DNA of 64,000 bases from Gambelia wislizenii (taxonomy: Eukaryota > Chordata > Lepidosauria > Squamata > Crotaphytidae). The DNA is taken from positions 75,175,001 to 75,239,000 of the forward strand of contig JAUMIR010000004.1 in NCBI GenBank assembly GCA_030847615.1, given 5' to 3'. Below, in pieces: positions 44,990 to 55,650 of this stretch. Both the position numbers and the translations under genes were made by a program. The notes under the pieces were generated by a model that did no database searches, had not been told where the DNA came from, and worked only from the letters and a program-made list of their open reading frames with translations. The stretch's first letter is position 1; each line of letters opens with the position of its first letter.

Positions 44990-46077
44990 TATACATTTTT
45001 AATTTAACTTTCAGGCCATGAGAATGGGAACTGTTCACATCTAGCCTTCCTGTTAATTACACTGTCTATACAAGGCAAAATGTGGATTGCTCCGCAGTCC
45101 TGACAGTTTGCAACAGCTGCTATTTGTCTTAACAGTTTTTTTGGGCAGATGACAGGCATGTGAAGCTATCCACATTTGCTATGCAAACAGGCATGCCTGA
45201 GAATCAAGATTGCAGGCACGAGTGAATTACTCATGTTTTTACTTACCTTGAAATGCTGCTGTCAGACAGTATTTTTTAAAACCCTATCCAAGGTGTGAAA
45301 GGGTGACCTTTCATTTTAACAAAAAAACAAAAAAGCAAAACCATTTTATCACCTTAGTGCTTGCTCGCTATGGCAAAAATCCAACATGGCGGCTCCAGGT
45401 GCTTGCCTTGTTAGCAAGCTCCACTCCCGCATAAATCTGACCAATCAGCTTTCAACTTCCACTTATATGGGGAAAGTGAATCAATTTGGATGCTTGTCCT
45501 AATGAGCAGGAATTTGCATTCCCTCTGATGTTTTTTAAAAACTTCGGGGAAAGACTTTGTGGCTTTTCCAGTGTATTTTTTGGCCTCCCGCCCCCGCTCC
45601 TTCCGAATATGGCAGAGTGATGCAGAATCCCATTAAGATAGATGGTATTCTCCTCACATTCTGTGAGGAATAATTTTGCCGTTTAGACAACCCCACTGTT
45701 CAGTTTAGTCCTTCCTAGCATTCAGCACCCTGCAGAAATCTTGTGAACTGTCATTTAATTAATTAATTAAAAGATATCTGTCTTGCCTTATATCCAAAGA
45801 TCTCGGGTTATAACATAATCAATTTAAACAATTTCAAGCAATTTAAAATAGGAAGCAGTTAAAATGATTTGTAGTCAAAAAGCATGTTAAAGTATCTTAC
45901 AAATTAAAACAGTTAAAACCATGTACTGTGCAGTACAAGTATTAGGACTGTAATCATTTGTAACTGCATATTTGAACTGAAGCATTGTAACCACTTGGAA
46001 CACATCTGAGAAGGAGACATACAAGTTGGAAACTCTTTTGATAACTACAAACAGTAAAGTCTGGCATGATCAATATA
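44990..46077. other. No gene; possible LINE UTR patch
   Basis: 45750-45930 (TTAATTAATTAATTAAAAGA, then TCTTGCCTTATATCC and repeated AATTAAAACAGTTAAAAC) resembles an inverted L2 3' UTR. Nothing else. Confidence 0.35.
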
Positions 46078-46330
46078 CAGTAGGACTCCCCGTATCTGCT
46101 GGGGATCAGTTGGGGGGGGGCGTGGATACTGAAAACTGTGGATAATAGTGAACACCATTGAAAATAATGGGACTTCCAATTTAAAATACCATAGAGTTGC
46201 CATGGAGGACCTAGAAAATAGCTAGAGATGACACATTTTCTAGGAAGACTCTATGGTAGGTGTGCTGTTTTGCATCCCATGGATAATTGAATCAGTGGGT
46301 AATGAATCAGTGGATAAGGGGGTCCTACTG
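46078..46330. mobile_element. Family A foldback MITE (complete)
   Basis: TA at 46076-46077 and 46331-46332. CAGTAGGACTCCCCGTATCT and GATAAGGGGGTCCTACTG termini; internal TTGAAAATAATGGGACTTCC and CATTTTCTAGGAAGACTCTA. A G-run at 46112-46119 replaces part of the left arm. Confidence 0.88.
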
Positions 46331-46584
46331 TATTATACATTAATCAACATTTCACTAGCATCCTGGAGTTGGCCTTTAAATATTCATATCTGTGATCCTT
46401 GAGTGATTATGAATGATAGATGCTTTGTCTTATATTTTGGGCATGTAGGTCCATCCCTAGAGTGAGAGAAGGTTGTGAGCAATAAAGCTGCTCCCCCATT
46501 CTAGCTGGTCCCAATGAACTCAGCTCCAACTGTTTTCTTCCTTTGGAGGACAGAACCCCTACCCTAATCTAGCCTGCTGCTATC
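46331..46584. other. No recognisable feature
   Basis: Nothing supported. Confidence 0.4.
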
Positions 46585-47052
46585 CAACACCCTCCAACAT
46601 TTCACAAATGAAAACTAGTACACGTGTTGTTGTACTTTTCACAAATGAAAAGTGAAAACTACATTTCACAACTGAAGTTTTCACAAATGAAAACTAGTAC
46701 ACGTGATGTTGCTGTGGTCAAGCAACATCAGAGTGTGGTCAAGATAACAAAAGATATTAATGAGGAAGAACACACAACTAGGAGAGGCTACAGCAGTTTG
46801 CTTTTGCCTGAGTCTACAGGGAAGGGTGAGATTCCTCCTCCTCTCCTCTCCCCATTCCTGAGTCAACTGAGTGCAAACTAGTTTTGCACATTGAACTCCA
46901 TTTGCAGCAACTGAAGTAAGCTGATGACAAAAGGGGGAAGTGGGAGGAAGAGAGAGAGAAACTGGGACATTTTAAAAGTAGCTGAAAAACTGGAATCACA
47001 GAGGATTAATTGAGACTATCCCTGCCAAATCAGGAAGGACAGTTGGAGTGTG
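46585..47052. mobile_element. Family R repeat (uninterrupted copy)
   Basis: Flanked by identical 7-bp TGCTATC (46578-46584 and 47053-47059). Termini CAACACCCTCCAAC and GTTGGAGTGTG are inverted. An internal duplication of TTTCACAAATGAAAACTAGTACACG lies at 46600-46704 (two to three partial copies). 468 bp; serves as the reference for the split copy at 5570-7263. Confidence 0.65.
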
Positions 47053-47359
47053 TGCTATCGTCACATTGAATGTAGTTAACTTTTCTACATGGAACAGGGA
47101 GGGAGTGCCGTCCTCTCCTTTGCCACGGGCAGCAAAAGGTCTTGGGCTTGCTCAGTTGGCATAAGCATTTCTGGTGAGTTGTCATATGATCACCAGTTGT
47201 CATACTGGGAGGTTGTCATACCACACTACTTCTGAGTTTTAACTACTGGCTAATACTTGTGGTATGCCTAATGATGAGTAATACACGTGATTCCTCTGCA
47301 TATCACATCAAATGGTGACTTCTTCTGTTACTATTAGTGTTCCCGCATGGCTACTGCTA
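47053..47359. other. No recognisable feature
   Basis: Nothing supported. Confidence 0.4.
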
Positions 47360-47546
47360 TTTGTTGTTAACTGTCTTCAAATCAGCTTCGACTTATGGTG
47401 ACCTCATGAATGAGAGACCTCCAAGTCACCCTATCATCAACAGCCCTGCTCAGGTCTTGCAGGCTCGGGGCTGCAGCTTCACTGATTGAGTCTATCCACA
47501 TGGAATGCGATCTTCCACTTTCCCTACTGCCTTTTACCTCACCAAG

Positions 47547-48208
47547 TGTTAGGAATGGTCCCAGACGTGATCTTTTCCTGCCAAGTTTACTTCTGTTGTA
47601 CAGTTGTCCCTCCGTACCATGGATTTGGTATCCATGGATTTAAGTATTCGCGGCTTAAAAATATTTTTTTAAAAATAATAATCCAAAAGGCAAACCTTGA
47701 TTTTGCCATCTTATATAAGGGACACCGTTTTGCTATGCCACTGCATATAATGGACTTGAGTATTCATGGATTTTGGTATCCACAGGGGGTCCTGGAACCA
47801 AACCCCAGTGAATATGAAGGGACAATTGTATAACCTCATGGCTAATTGTACTTGCATTCCTCTGTACTTGCTAACAAGTATGTAGTCTAACTGCAGAAAG
47901 GGAGTATGTGCTCTGTGTCTGTAACTGTCTGATAAGACCTGCACCTGGACTCAGCTCTGAGAAAAGTAGGCTGAGCCCTGGTACCATGGGAACTGGGTGT
48001 AGGGATGATGGATAGCCAATGACTGTATAGCCTGCCAGATTTCGTAGGTTGTAGAATGCTTTTAGTATGCTGCTTGTTAATTAGGTTTCATTCTGAGCAA
48101 CGAACTTGTACAGTTAGCTCTTTGGATTACAGTACTGTGACAATAAAGTTTTCTGTTTTTCACTCTGAAACTGCTGGTCACTGAATCTGGAGAAACCAAT
48201 ACATGACA
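47547..48208. mobile_element. Solo LTR inserted in BovB
   Basis: Flanked by identical 5-bp CCAAG (47542-47546 and 48209-48213), begins TGTTAGGAATG and ends ATACATGACA, that is TGT...ACA. A poly(A) signal AATAAA lies at 48142-48147. Removing it rejoins BovB 3' UTR sequence across one CCAAG. About 434 bp once the nested MITE (47601-47828) is removed. No internal coding region remains; the element class (Gypsy or ERV) is undecided. Confidence 0.8.
47601..47828. mobile_element. Tigger-like MITE inserted in the LTR
   Basis: TA at 47599-47600 and 47829-47830. Left CAGTTGTCCCTCCGTACCAT, right ATATGAAGGGACAATTG. Closely related to 7497-7710 but in opposite orientation internally. Confidence 0.88.
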
Positions 48209-48213
48209 CCAAG

Positions 48214-49073
48214 CATTATTGTCTTTTCTAGCGAGTCATAGATTCTCATGATATGTCCAAAGTTCGACAGTCTCAGTTTAGTCATCTTGACTTCCAGGGA
48301 GAGTTCAGGTTTGATTTGCTCTAGGACACATTGATTTGTCTTTTTAGCAGTCCATGTATCTGTAGAACTCTTCTCCATCACCACAATTCAAATGAGTTTA
48401 TTTTCTTCCTATCAGCTTTCTTTACTGTCCAGCTTTCACAACCAAACATAGAAATGGGAAATAAGATGGCATGGACAATCATAATGTTAATATTCAATGA
48501 AATATCTTGACACTTCAAGGATCTTGTCTGGTTCCTTCATAGCTGCTCATCCAAGTCCTAGTCTTCTTCTGAATTCTTGACTGCAGTCTCCATCTGATTA
48601 ATGAACAAGCCAAGGTATGGAAAATCTTGAATTATTTCCTTCATCGTCTACTTTAAGGTTATGTAAATCATTTGTGATCATTATTTTTGTTTGCTTAATG
48701 TTCAACTGTAAACCTGTTTTTTCACTTTCTTCCTTGACTTTCTTCAGTAATCGTTCCAAGTCTTTGCTATTTTCTACTAGTAGTATGGTGTCATCTGCAT
48801 ATCTTAAATTGTTGGTGATCCTTCCTCTAATTTTCATGCCCCCTTCTTAATCCTGCTTTAGGACTGATATGTTCAGCATACAAGTTAAACAGTTAGGGTG
48901 ATAAAATGCAGCCTTGCCTACCCCCCCCCTTGCCAATTGGAAACCATTCCATTTCTCCATATTCTGTTCTAACAGTAGCCTCTTGTCCTGAGTACAGGTT
49001 ATGCATCAGGACAATCGAATGTTGATTTCACCCATTTCTTTAAGAGCAGTCCATAGTTTTTCATGTTCTATAC
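48214..49073 (-). pseudogene. BovB reverse transcriptase core and C-terminus
   Basis: Contains MKIRGRITNNLRYADDTILL with the catalytic YADD, then LLKKVKEESEKTGLQLNIKQ and KIMITNDLHNL. Further 3' (48214-48560) the degraded connection-like and C-terminal regions are recognisable only at DNA level. Stops and frameshifts break it. Confidence 0.9.
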
Positions 49074-49467
49074 CAGTGATTCTTAACCTTTGCTTTATCA
49101 GGACCCCAAGACTTAACTCAAGAGTTAAAACAACATCAACAACAATAATAATACCTGATAATAATACCTGATTGATGATGATGATGATAACAATAATACA
49201 ATTACACCATCCATGAAGCCTTCCCTTGGAGGCAGTAGAGGGGGAAGAAAGATTTTCCTCCTGCTTCTTCCTGCAAGTTTGTGGCTGGAGTGAATTGAAT
49301 GGCAACATGTAGACCAAGCCAGCCAGCCAGCCTTTGCTTTGGCTCCTGTTGTGTGGCCACTCCACTGCAGAGAGGAGGGGGGCCAAGCAACTTTCAAGCC
49401 TTCTCAGACCCCCTGTGAGGATATCACGGACCCTAGGGGTCCCTGGACCCCAAGTTAAGAACCACTG
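49074..49467. mobile_element. hAT-like MITE inserted in BovB
   Basis: Termini CAGTGATTCTTAACCTTT and AAGTTAAGAACCACTG are inverted. Flanked by 8-bp TTCTATAC / ATCTATAA (6 of 8 match). Two relatives occur at 59161-59475 and 60813-61154. The short frames within (49006-49397) are not BovB or host genes. Confidence 0.8.
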
Positions 49468-49790
49468 ATCTATAAAATCAAAGGCTTTGCTACATTCTAT
49501 AACTCACAAGCTGATTTTCTTTTTAAATTCTTTGGTGTGCTCCATTATCCAACTTATGTTTGCAATATGATCCCTAGTGCCTCTTCCTTTCTTGAACCCA
49601 GCTTGGGCATCCAGTATTTCTTGCTCCATATTGATAAAAGTCTTTGTTGTTGAATTTTGAGCATCACTTTGCTTGCATGGGAAATTAATGCAATGGTCCT
49701 GTGATTATTGCAAAATGTGTCCCATTTCTTGAGTATTGGAATGTATATTGAGGATTTCCAATCTGTGGGCCATTCTTTTGTTTTCCACAT
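49468..49790 (-). pseudogene. BovB reverse transcriptase, upstream block
   Basis: MWKTKEWPTDWKSSIYIPIL followed by NNHRTIALISHASKVMLKIQ is the RTE-type RT start (WP.DWK, then Y/HRTIALISHASK). It follows the truncated endonuclease without the usual intervening ~350 codons, so an internal deletion joined the two. It ends at the hAT-like insertion. Confidence 0.88.
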
Positions 49791-50017
49791 TTATTGACAG
49801 ATTTTCATTAGGAACTGCTTTTGCTATATCTCTCCTCACTATAAATGCCACCGCATTTCTTCTTAGATTTTTCTTTCCTGAGTAAAACACTGTAAATATC
49901 TGGCTCAAAATGTCCCATTCCTCTCCATTTTAGTTCACTCACCCCAAGTAGTGCAATGTTTCTATGTTCCATTTCTTGTTTTACTATGCCTAGCTTCCCC
50001 TGATTCATGCTTCTCAC
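49790..50017 (-). pseudogene. BovB endonuclease N-terminus
   Basis: Reads VKQEMEHRNIALLGVSELKW, then GMGHFEPDIYSVLL and, in another frame, NAVAFIVRRDIAKAVPNENL. This is the first third of the apurinic-type endonuclease, with the conserved SELKW block. Frameshifts occur near 49860 and the domain stops abruptly at about 49790, where RT sequence begins, so the catalytic C-terminal half is missing. Confidence 0.88.
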
Positions 50018-50050
50018 ATTCCATCTTCCTATAATATGTGTCGTTCAGCT

Positions 50051-50796
50051 TCGGACTTTCCTTTTGCCTCTGAGATAGGGTTAAATTTTAATTTGTTACT
50101 AATTCATTGGAGCTGAAGACTCCCCCTTTGGGTGTTTTAATTCAGCTTTCCTCTTCAGTTCTGTCAGCTTGTTCTTCAATGAACAGTATATGATTTGGTG
50201 CCTACAGAAAGTGAATACATTCTGCCTTGTATAAAAGTGAGGAACTGAACAGCCACTGTGGTAGTGTACTTCCTCTTTCTCCTACCAATCTTCATCCCAA
50301 AATTAGTTTTTGTTTTGTTTTGAATGCCTAAAGCCAGCAAGGCTAACTGCTTTAAGTATTTGGTGCAGAAATGCCAAATGGTAGGCCCTCCCATCAGGCA
50401 CTAATAATATAACAATACTACCTAATCAACTATTTACTGTCCTATACTGCTGCTACCTGAAAAACTGTCCTTCAGAATGACCTGGCTTGCCCTGTTAAAC
50501 AGTGGGGTCTACCATGACACTAACCCCCTCCTTGTTGCATTGCTCTATCATTTCAGGACACTCTATTTCAAATTAAGGGAAAAAACAGTAGTTTCTAATT
50601 TGCAGTGCCTCTGCAGCCTGTTTTTTTTTAAAGTTGCAAATAGCAGTCTTACTACTTTTCCGCATGTACATGACCCAACAACAAGGTTACCTGTCAACCC
50701 ATTTCATGCCAGGGACCCAGTGCACATTTGCCAGGTCAAGATCATTCCAGGTGCTGAGAGTTCAAAACCAAAAGCTGAAGTGTAGGGATGGCCCCT
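50051..50796. other. No gene; possible BovB 5' flank
   Basis: 50051-50170 may be BovB 5' sequence but I cannot prove it. The rest is unremarkable. Confidence 0.35.
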
Positions 50797-50832
50797 TGCT
50801 GCTGCTGCTGTTGGTGGTGGTGGTGGTGGTGA
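50797..50832 (+). repeat. (TGC)n/(TGG)n microsatellite
   Basis: About five CTG/GCT units followed by about seven GGT units. Confidence 0.9.
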
Positions 50833-50849
50833 TATAATTAAGCATGAAA

Positions 50850-51270
50850 TAGAGACAAAGAGAGGGAGGGAAGCAGGAAGATGATGAGTGTAGCTAGAAG
50901 AAATGAGGGAGAGGGAGAAAGGAAGAGAGAGGGAGAGGCACAGGGAGGAAAGGAGAAGGCAAATGTACCATAGTCAGGATAATAGGAGGCAGAGAAGATA
51001 GGATGTGGGACTGAGGAAGAACTTGGAGCTGTGTGGAGAGGAAAGAAGAGAGAGAGATAGAAGACATTTAGTCAGGAGTGGTGGGTAGAAGAGAGGAAAA
51101 GGAGAAAGAAAATGAGAGTGGGGGAATGAGAATATGATTAGCTAGGAATTGTGAGGTGAAGGAAAGAGAGGATAAGAAAGACAGCGACCAAGGAATGAGG
51201 GAGAAGCTGAGTGGAGTCAGAAGTTCAGGGAGGAGAAAGAAAAAGAGGATGAGAAAGAAAAGCCAGAATC
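50850..51270 (+). repeat. Purine-rich (GA/GGA) low-complexity block
   Basis: About 420 bp of almost pure A/G sequence on the plus strand, with short interruptions. Could adopt H-DNA-like structures; no coding meaning. Confidence 0.8.
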
Positions 51271-51660
51271 CTCTTGGATTCTGAGTGGACCCATTGAATC
51301 AGCTATTGAATGGTGAATTGTTATGTAGACAAATCTAAATGATTCAGTGGGTCTGCTCTAGTTGGGACTAACAATAGGATTTAGGCCAGAGAGATGAAAT
51401 CAGGTCCATCCAGGTGTTGTGGGGAAGATGCAGAGAAAGAGAAACACAATCAAAAGAAAGAGAAGTGAAATAAAGAATTAAAAGAGAAAAGAAAAGCAGA
51501 ACTGAAGAAGGACCACAAATCACCTCAGACTGTTACATGCCCTCACACCCCCTCCCATTTAATATTTCATAAATTGGCAATAATCATCAATTGGCAAAAA
51601 CTGACAGTTTACGGAGGCCCACAGTTGACCAGGCCATCCCCAGAAGGGTTCAGGCAAAGG
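51271..51660. other. No recognisable feature
   Basis: Purine bias continues weakly. Nothing supported. Confidence 0.4.
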
Positions 51661-52340
51661 TAACAAGAGACCTAATGAAGTTGTCTTAGAAATTCTCTGA
51701 AAACAGACATGCCCAGGATAAGATTAAGTGAAGCCCCTCAGACAGTAGTTAGGGTGGAATGTGCTCATTTCCCCTGGACACACCTGGCAGTGAGTCATAC
51801 TACAAAACAAACAAGTGACTGAAACACCCATTATTCTGCAAAGCTCTTCCTTCACACCTCTGCCTACCCACAATGTGAAGGTTGCCTCAAACCCATCAGT
51901 CTTAATGTTCTAACCAGTAATAGCAATCAACGAAGCTGGAGCTTCCATTGTTTAACTGTGGGAAACTCACTCAAGCATTGTTCTTCCCTCAAAACACCCC
52001 TTAAGGGTACGATATTGAGTATAAATATTACCCCAAAACATGACCAAAGTGCACACAGTTTTCTACATGCTGTCACTCTGCCTGTTTTCTGTGCGACCTC
52101 AGCATCAAAGTTGAATATTCTTTGCGGCATGAATCTCTGCTCTCCAGACCGGTAAAGTATAGCCCATCATCCCCAAAATCTATTCCGCTATACCAATACT
52201 TCCTCCTAATTCTTCATTAGCCTTGTGTGATTGCTTGAAGCATGAGTGCATGTGAGTGGTTCAGTGATTATTTTCCAATAAAAAACATTTTTATTTTACT
52301 TTTTGGCTTGGAGTCTCCTCAATTAATATTGGTATACATA
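51661..52340 (+). mobile_element. Possible degraded LTR-like unit
   Basis: A TATA-like GTATAAATATT at 52019-52029 and a poly(A) signal AATAAA at 52277-52282, about 255 bp apart, followed by a T-rich and GGCTTGGAGTCTCCTC segment, resemble U3-R-U5 of a retroviral-type LTR. TG...CA ends and a target duplication could not be fixed, so boundaries are guesses. Confidence 0.25.
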
Positions 52341-52810
52341 GGTATAAAGATCCCATCAGTTACCTGACCTCTCACTGCCATATTGTGAGCTAATTAAAAT
52401 CCCCCAATTTAATATCATAATTTGAGTGTCATGAGTGGGTCCCACAGACCCCAAGCAATTTGGGTAACAAGACCAAGAAAGGAAATTGTACCATGCCATT
52501 TAGGTGAGGGTGAGGAAGGTAGGAATAGAACTGGAGAAGTTTAAAATAAGATAGGAAAAGCCACAAAGCAATAATCCTATGTTTATCAATGCCAGAGACA
52601 GTCAATACTCACGCAGCTTATCAGTTCATCTTCCTGACCACTTATTCCAGCTAAGCTCTGGTGCTAGCCATGGTTTGAGAAATGTTGAGATGAGGGAGGA
52701 TGGTAAGAGATGGCCAGGCAGATCCCCTGGAGAGGCTATGGCAACCATCCATAAGAAGCTTGGGGGGGGGGAAGATATGTATTTCCTTTTAAGTACAGCA
52801 TTGTTCCCCT
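52341..52810. other. No recognisable feature
   Basis: A G-run lies at 52763-52770. Nothing supported. Confidence 0.4.
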
Positions 52811-53422
52811 AATGAGACTACGTGCGAAAGGGATCTAGGAGTCCTAGTAGACCACAAGTTGAACATGAGCCAACAGTGTGATGCGGCAGCTAAAAAGGCC
52901 AATGCAATTTTGGGCTGTATCAATAGAAGTATAGTGTCTAGATCAAGGGAAGTAATAGTGCCACTCTATTCTGCCTTGGTCAGACCTCACTTAGAATACT
53001 GTGTCCAGTTCTGGGCACCACAATTCAGAAAGGATATTGACAAATTGGAGCGTGTCCAGAGAAGGGCAACTAAAATGGTGAAAGGTCTGGAAACAATGCC
53101 TTATGAGGAGAGACTTAGGGAGCTGGGTATGTTTAGCCTGGAAAAAAGACGGTTTAGAGGCGATATGATAGCCCTGTTTAAGTATTTGAAGGGATGTCAC
53201 GCTGAGGATGGAGCAGGCTTGTTTTCTGCTGCTCCAGAGACTGGAACACGGAGCAATGGGTGCAAGCTCCAGGAACAGAGATTCCACCTCAACATTAGGA
53301 GGAACTTTTTGACAGTAAGAGCTGTTCGGCAGTGGAACGCACTCCCTCAGAGCGTGGTGGGGTCTCCTTCCTTGGAGGTCTTTAAACAGAGGCTGGATGG
53401 CCATCTGTCGGGGATGCTTTGA
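52811..53422 (+). pseudogene. CR1 ORF2 C-terminal region
   Basis: About 200 codons beginning in the block [20 protein letters not shown] and ending [16 protein letters not shown]. The RT catalytic core is absent, removed by 5' truncation. One amino-acid difference from the twin copy (ALPQSVV versus ALPRSVV), caused by a CGG to CAG transition. The ATG at 52859 is internal and not a real start. Confidence 0.93.
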
Positions 53423-53521
53423 TTGTGATTTCCTGCGTGGCAGGGGGGTTGGACTGGATGGCCCTCGTGGTCTCTTCCAACTCTGCAATTCTATGATTCT
53501 ATGATTCTATGATTCTATGAT
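52811..53521 (+). mobile_element. Young CR1, 5'-truncated (twin of 34650-35640)
   Basis: Starts abruptly at AATGAGACTACGTGCGAAAG and ends with four ATTCTATG units. 52811-53519 is identical to 34932-35640 except G/A at 53349, with no gaps. The coding frame stays open to the stop at 53422. No target-site duplication is seen, as expected for CR1. Confidence 0.97.
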
Positions 53522-55504
53522 TCCTCCTCTTGCCCTGGGGTGGAGAGAAGAGCAGCCAGGTCCAGAAATCTGAGAACCCTACATGTTACTGCTGTTAGAA
53601 AATGGGAGAAAGGGTTGACCAGTATTCTGTATCAGCTGCTTAGTTAAATATACTTAACTTGCTGACGCTGTTCCACAGGTGACTGTCTATTTCTTTTTCC
53701 AGAATATACCAGTGTGAGTGTACAATTTTCTTCTCTTTTTAAAGGAAAAGTCACTCTGAGGACAAAAGGAGTTCTCTTTGGCACATGGTAATGAAAAAGA
53801 GCAAGGCAGAGTGGACTTTAGAACACCCTTTCATCATCTTGAACATGTTTGGGGTCCTTCAATGAAGGCAAAGACCCAAGCAAATGAGAAAGAAACATGA
53901 ATCAGAATCCCTATCCTGATAATACACTGGAGACAGTGAGTCTGCACATGGTTACCTTGTACAAACACTCTTCAACACTGTTATGACTGAAAGTGCAAGG
54001 ACTCATGTGCAGGGTTTGTGTTTCCTGTCCTTATGCTTAATGAATGTCGCACAAAATCAAGGTGTATTGGAGGAGATCCAACATTTTTCTGCTTATTGTG
54101 CTACTAGCTGCATATACACTAGGGCCAGTAGGAATAATGCTGTTATTTAATGTGTTTATTTGTGTTTGTGTGTGCATATGTGTGTTTAATTACCATCATC
54201 CTCAGAAAGGGGCATGTGATGTTAGCTACTTAGTCGCCACTCAACAGGAATCTGCATTAAGATGGGATGGCTGTAATCTTTGAAAGGCAAGGTACTGAAT
54301 TTGTGATTGCTTCAGTCACCTGTACTATCAAAGTCAAAGCCAGTGAGAAAAAGGAAGACCTAGCTGAGACTAAGCATTAAGGGGACTGAAAACAAATATG
54401 TGTAACAATAGATCATCCTGAACAAAGCCTTAGGACTAATAGTTATTTGTAGACTACATTAGAAATTTCTATAGATATCTACAGAAAAGTCAAGCTAGGT
54501 GGGTTTTTTAAAAATCAGAAATAAGTAACCTGAGTCTGTAGCGTAGCTCATGTTTTCAATGTGCATCTTCCTCCACCACCCCTCTCTCCCCCTTCTCCCT
54601 GTTCCTGTAGTTCCTCTGTTCATCACTAACTGCTGGCCCACACCCCACAGAGAGGCAGCACAAGGTAGCCATCCATGTGACCCTTTCTCCATCCCCCTTT
54701 CATTGCTCAGACTGGGTCAGAACACATCCTGCAACTGTTACATTATAATGAAAAATAGTGAATTACAGCCCTGGTTGTTATAGGCGGGGAGGGGGTAACA
54801 TTGATTTGTTGATTTGTTCAGTTGGATTTGTTCAGTTTGCATTTTGAGGGTGCAGGTTTTGGTGCATCTGTTTTAACAATGCTTGTTTCATCTATTGCAT
54901 AAATGTCGCAAGCCAAGTTAAAAACTCTGATCAGTAAGTTGCCAATAAATTACTGTAATTAGTTGGCTTCAATTAACCGTAAGGCCCTGATGTGTTACAC
55001 CCATCCATCTGTAGGACATTTTAAATGGCAGGCAGTTTCCCATGGCAAATGCCTGTGAAAACTATGTTCAGACACACTGGTCCTGTACCCAACTCCCTCT
55101 GCAACACAGCTGTGGCTGCTGCAAGGACAGGAGGCAGCTGCCAGTACCAGAATGACAAGGCACATAGGGTCAAGTGGTGAGGAAATGGAATCAAATGTGA
55201 CAGAAAGGTGGGTATATTCTGCTGTGACTTTGAGTAACTATTGGCAAAGAAGCCAGGACATAGATGTGTGAACAGACGTATTCAGATATAGACCTGGGAG
55301 TTGGATACAGTCCAACCCAGAGCCTTTATGTCTGTGGCTGGAAAATGGGACTTGATTGGGAGCTGAAGTCAGGAGCTGGATTCATGGCCAGAGTTAAGAG
55401 TCTGAAATGTGCATTTTAGATGCTCAGAGAGGCTCAGACGTTATCCATGATCTAACCAGTCCAGAGGCTCACTACTAGTGTTGGCACCAGTAGGGACATC
55501 CTTG
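53522..55504. other. About 2 kb without a recognisable element
   Basis: GT-rich patch at 54157-54187. No gene, SINE or LINE supported. Confidence 0.4.
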
Positions 55505-55650
55505 ATATTATGTGTCTTCAAGTCAACTCCAACTTTTGGCAACTTTATTCTATGGTGAATTTAATGGTCCTCTGAATAAGTAGAAATTCAAACCCTGGTC
55601 TTCTGGAGTCTTAGTCCAACACTCAAACCATTACACTACACTGACTCTTG
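55505..55650 (-). mobile_element. Sauria-type SINE, internally deleted
   Basis: Reverse orientation: GTGTCTTCAAGTCAACTCCA, GGTCCTCTGAATAAGTAGAA, complement of the B-box (TTCAAACCCTGG) and TTAGTCCAACACTCAAACCA. The centre, including the GTGACCTTGG block, is missing. Confidence 0.8.

Larger units (their letters stand above)
47360..50050 (-). mobile_element. BovB (RTE) LINE, deleted and interrupted
   Basis: A minus-strand BovB element, recognised from endonuclease start (MRSMNQGKLGIVKQEMEHRN at 50017) through RT to the 3' UTR whose last part (47360-47541) is the source of the SINE tail motif (TGTCTTCAAATCAGCTTCGA, CTTATGGTGACC). It carries three foreign insertions: a solo LTR (47547-48208), which itself contains a MITE, and a hAT-like MITE (49074-49467). 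About 1 kb of the usual coding region is missing near 49790. BovB is the likely helper of the Sauria and 5S SINEs in squamates; this copy is long dead. Its 5' limit is uncertain and might reach about 50170. Confidence 0.92.
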
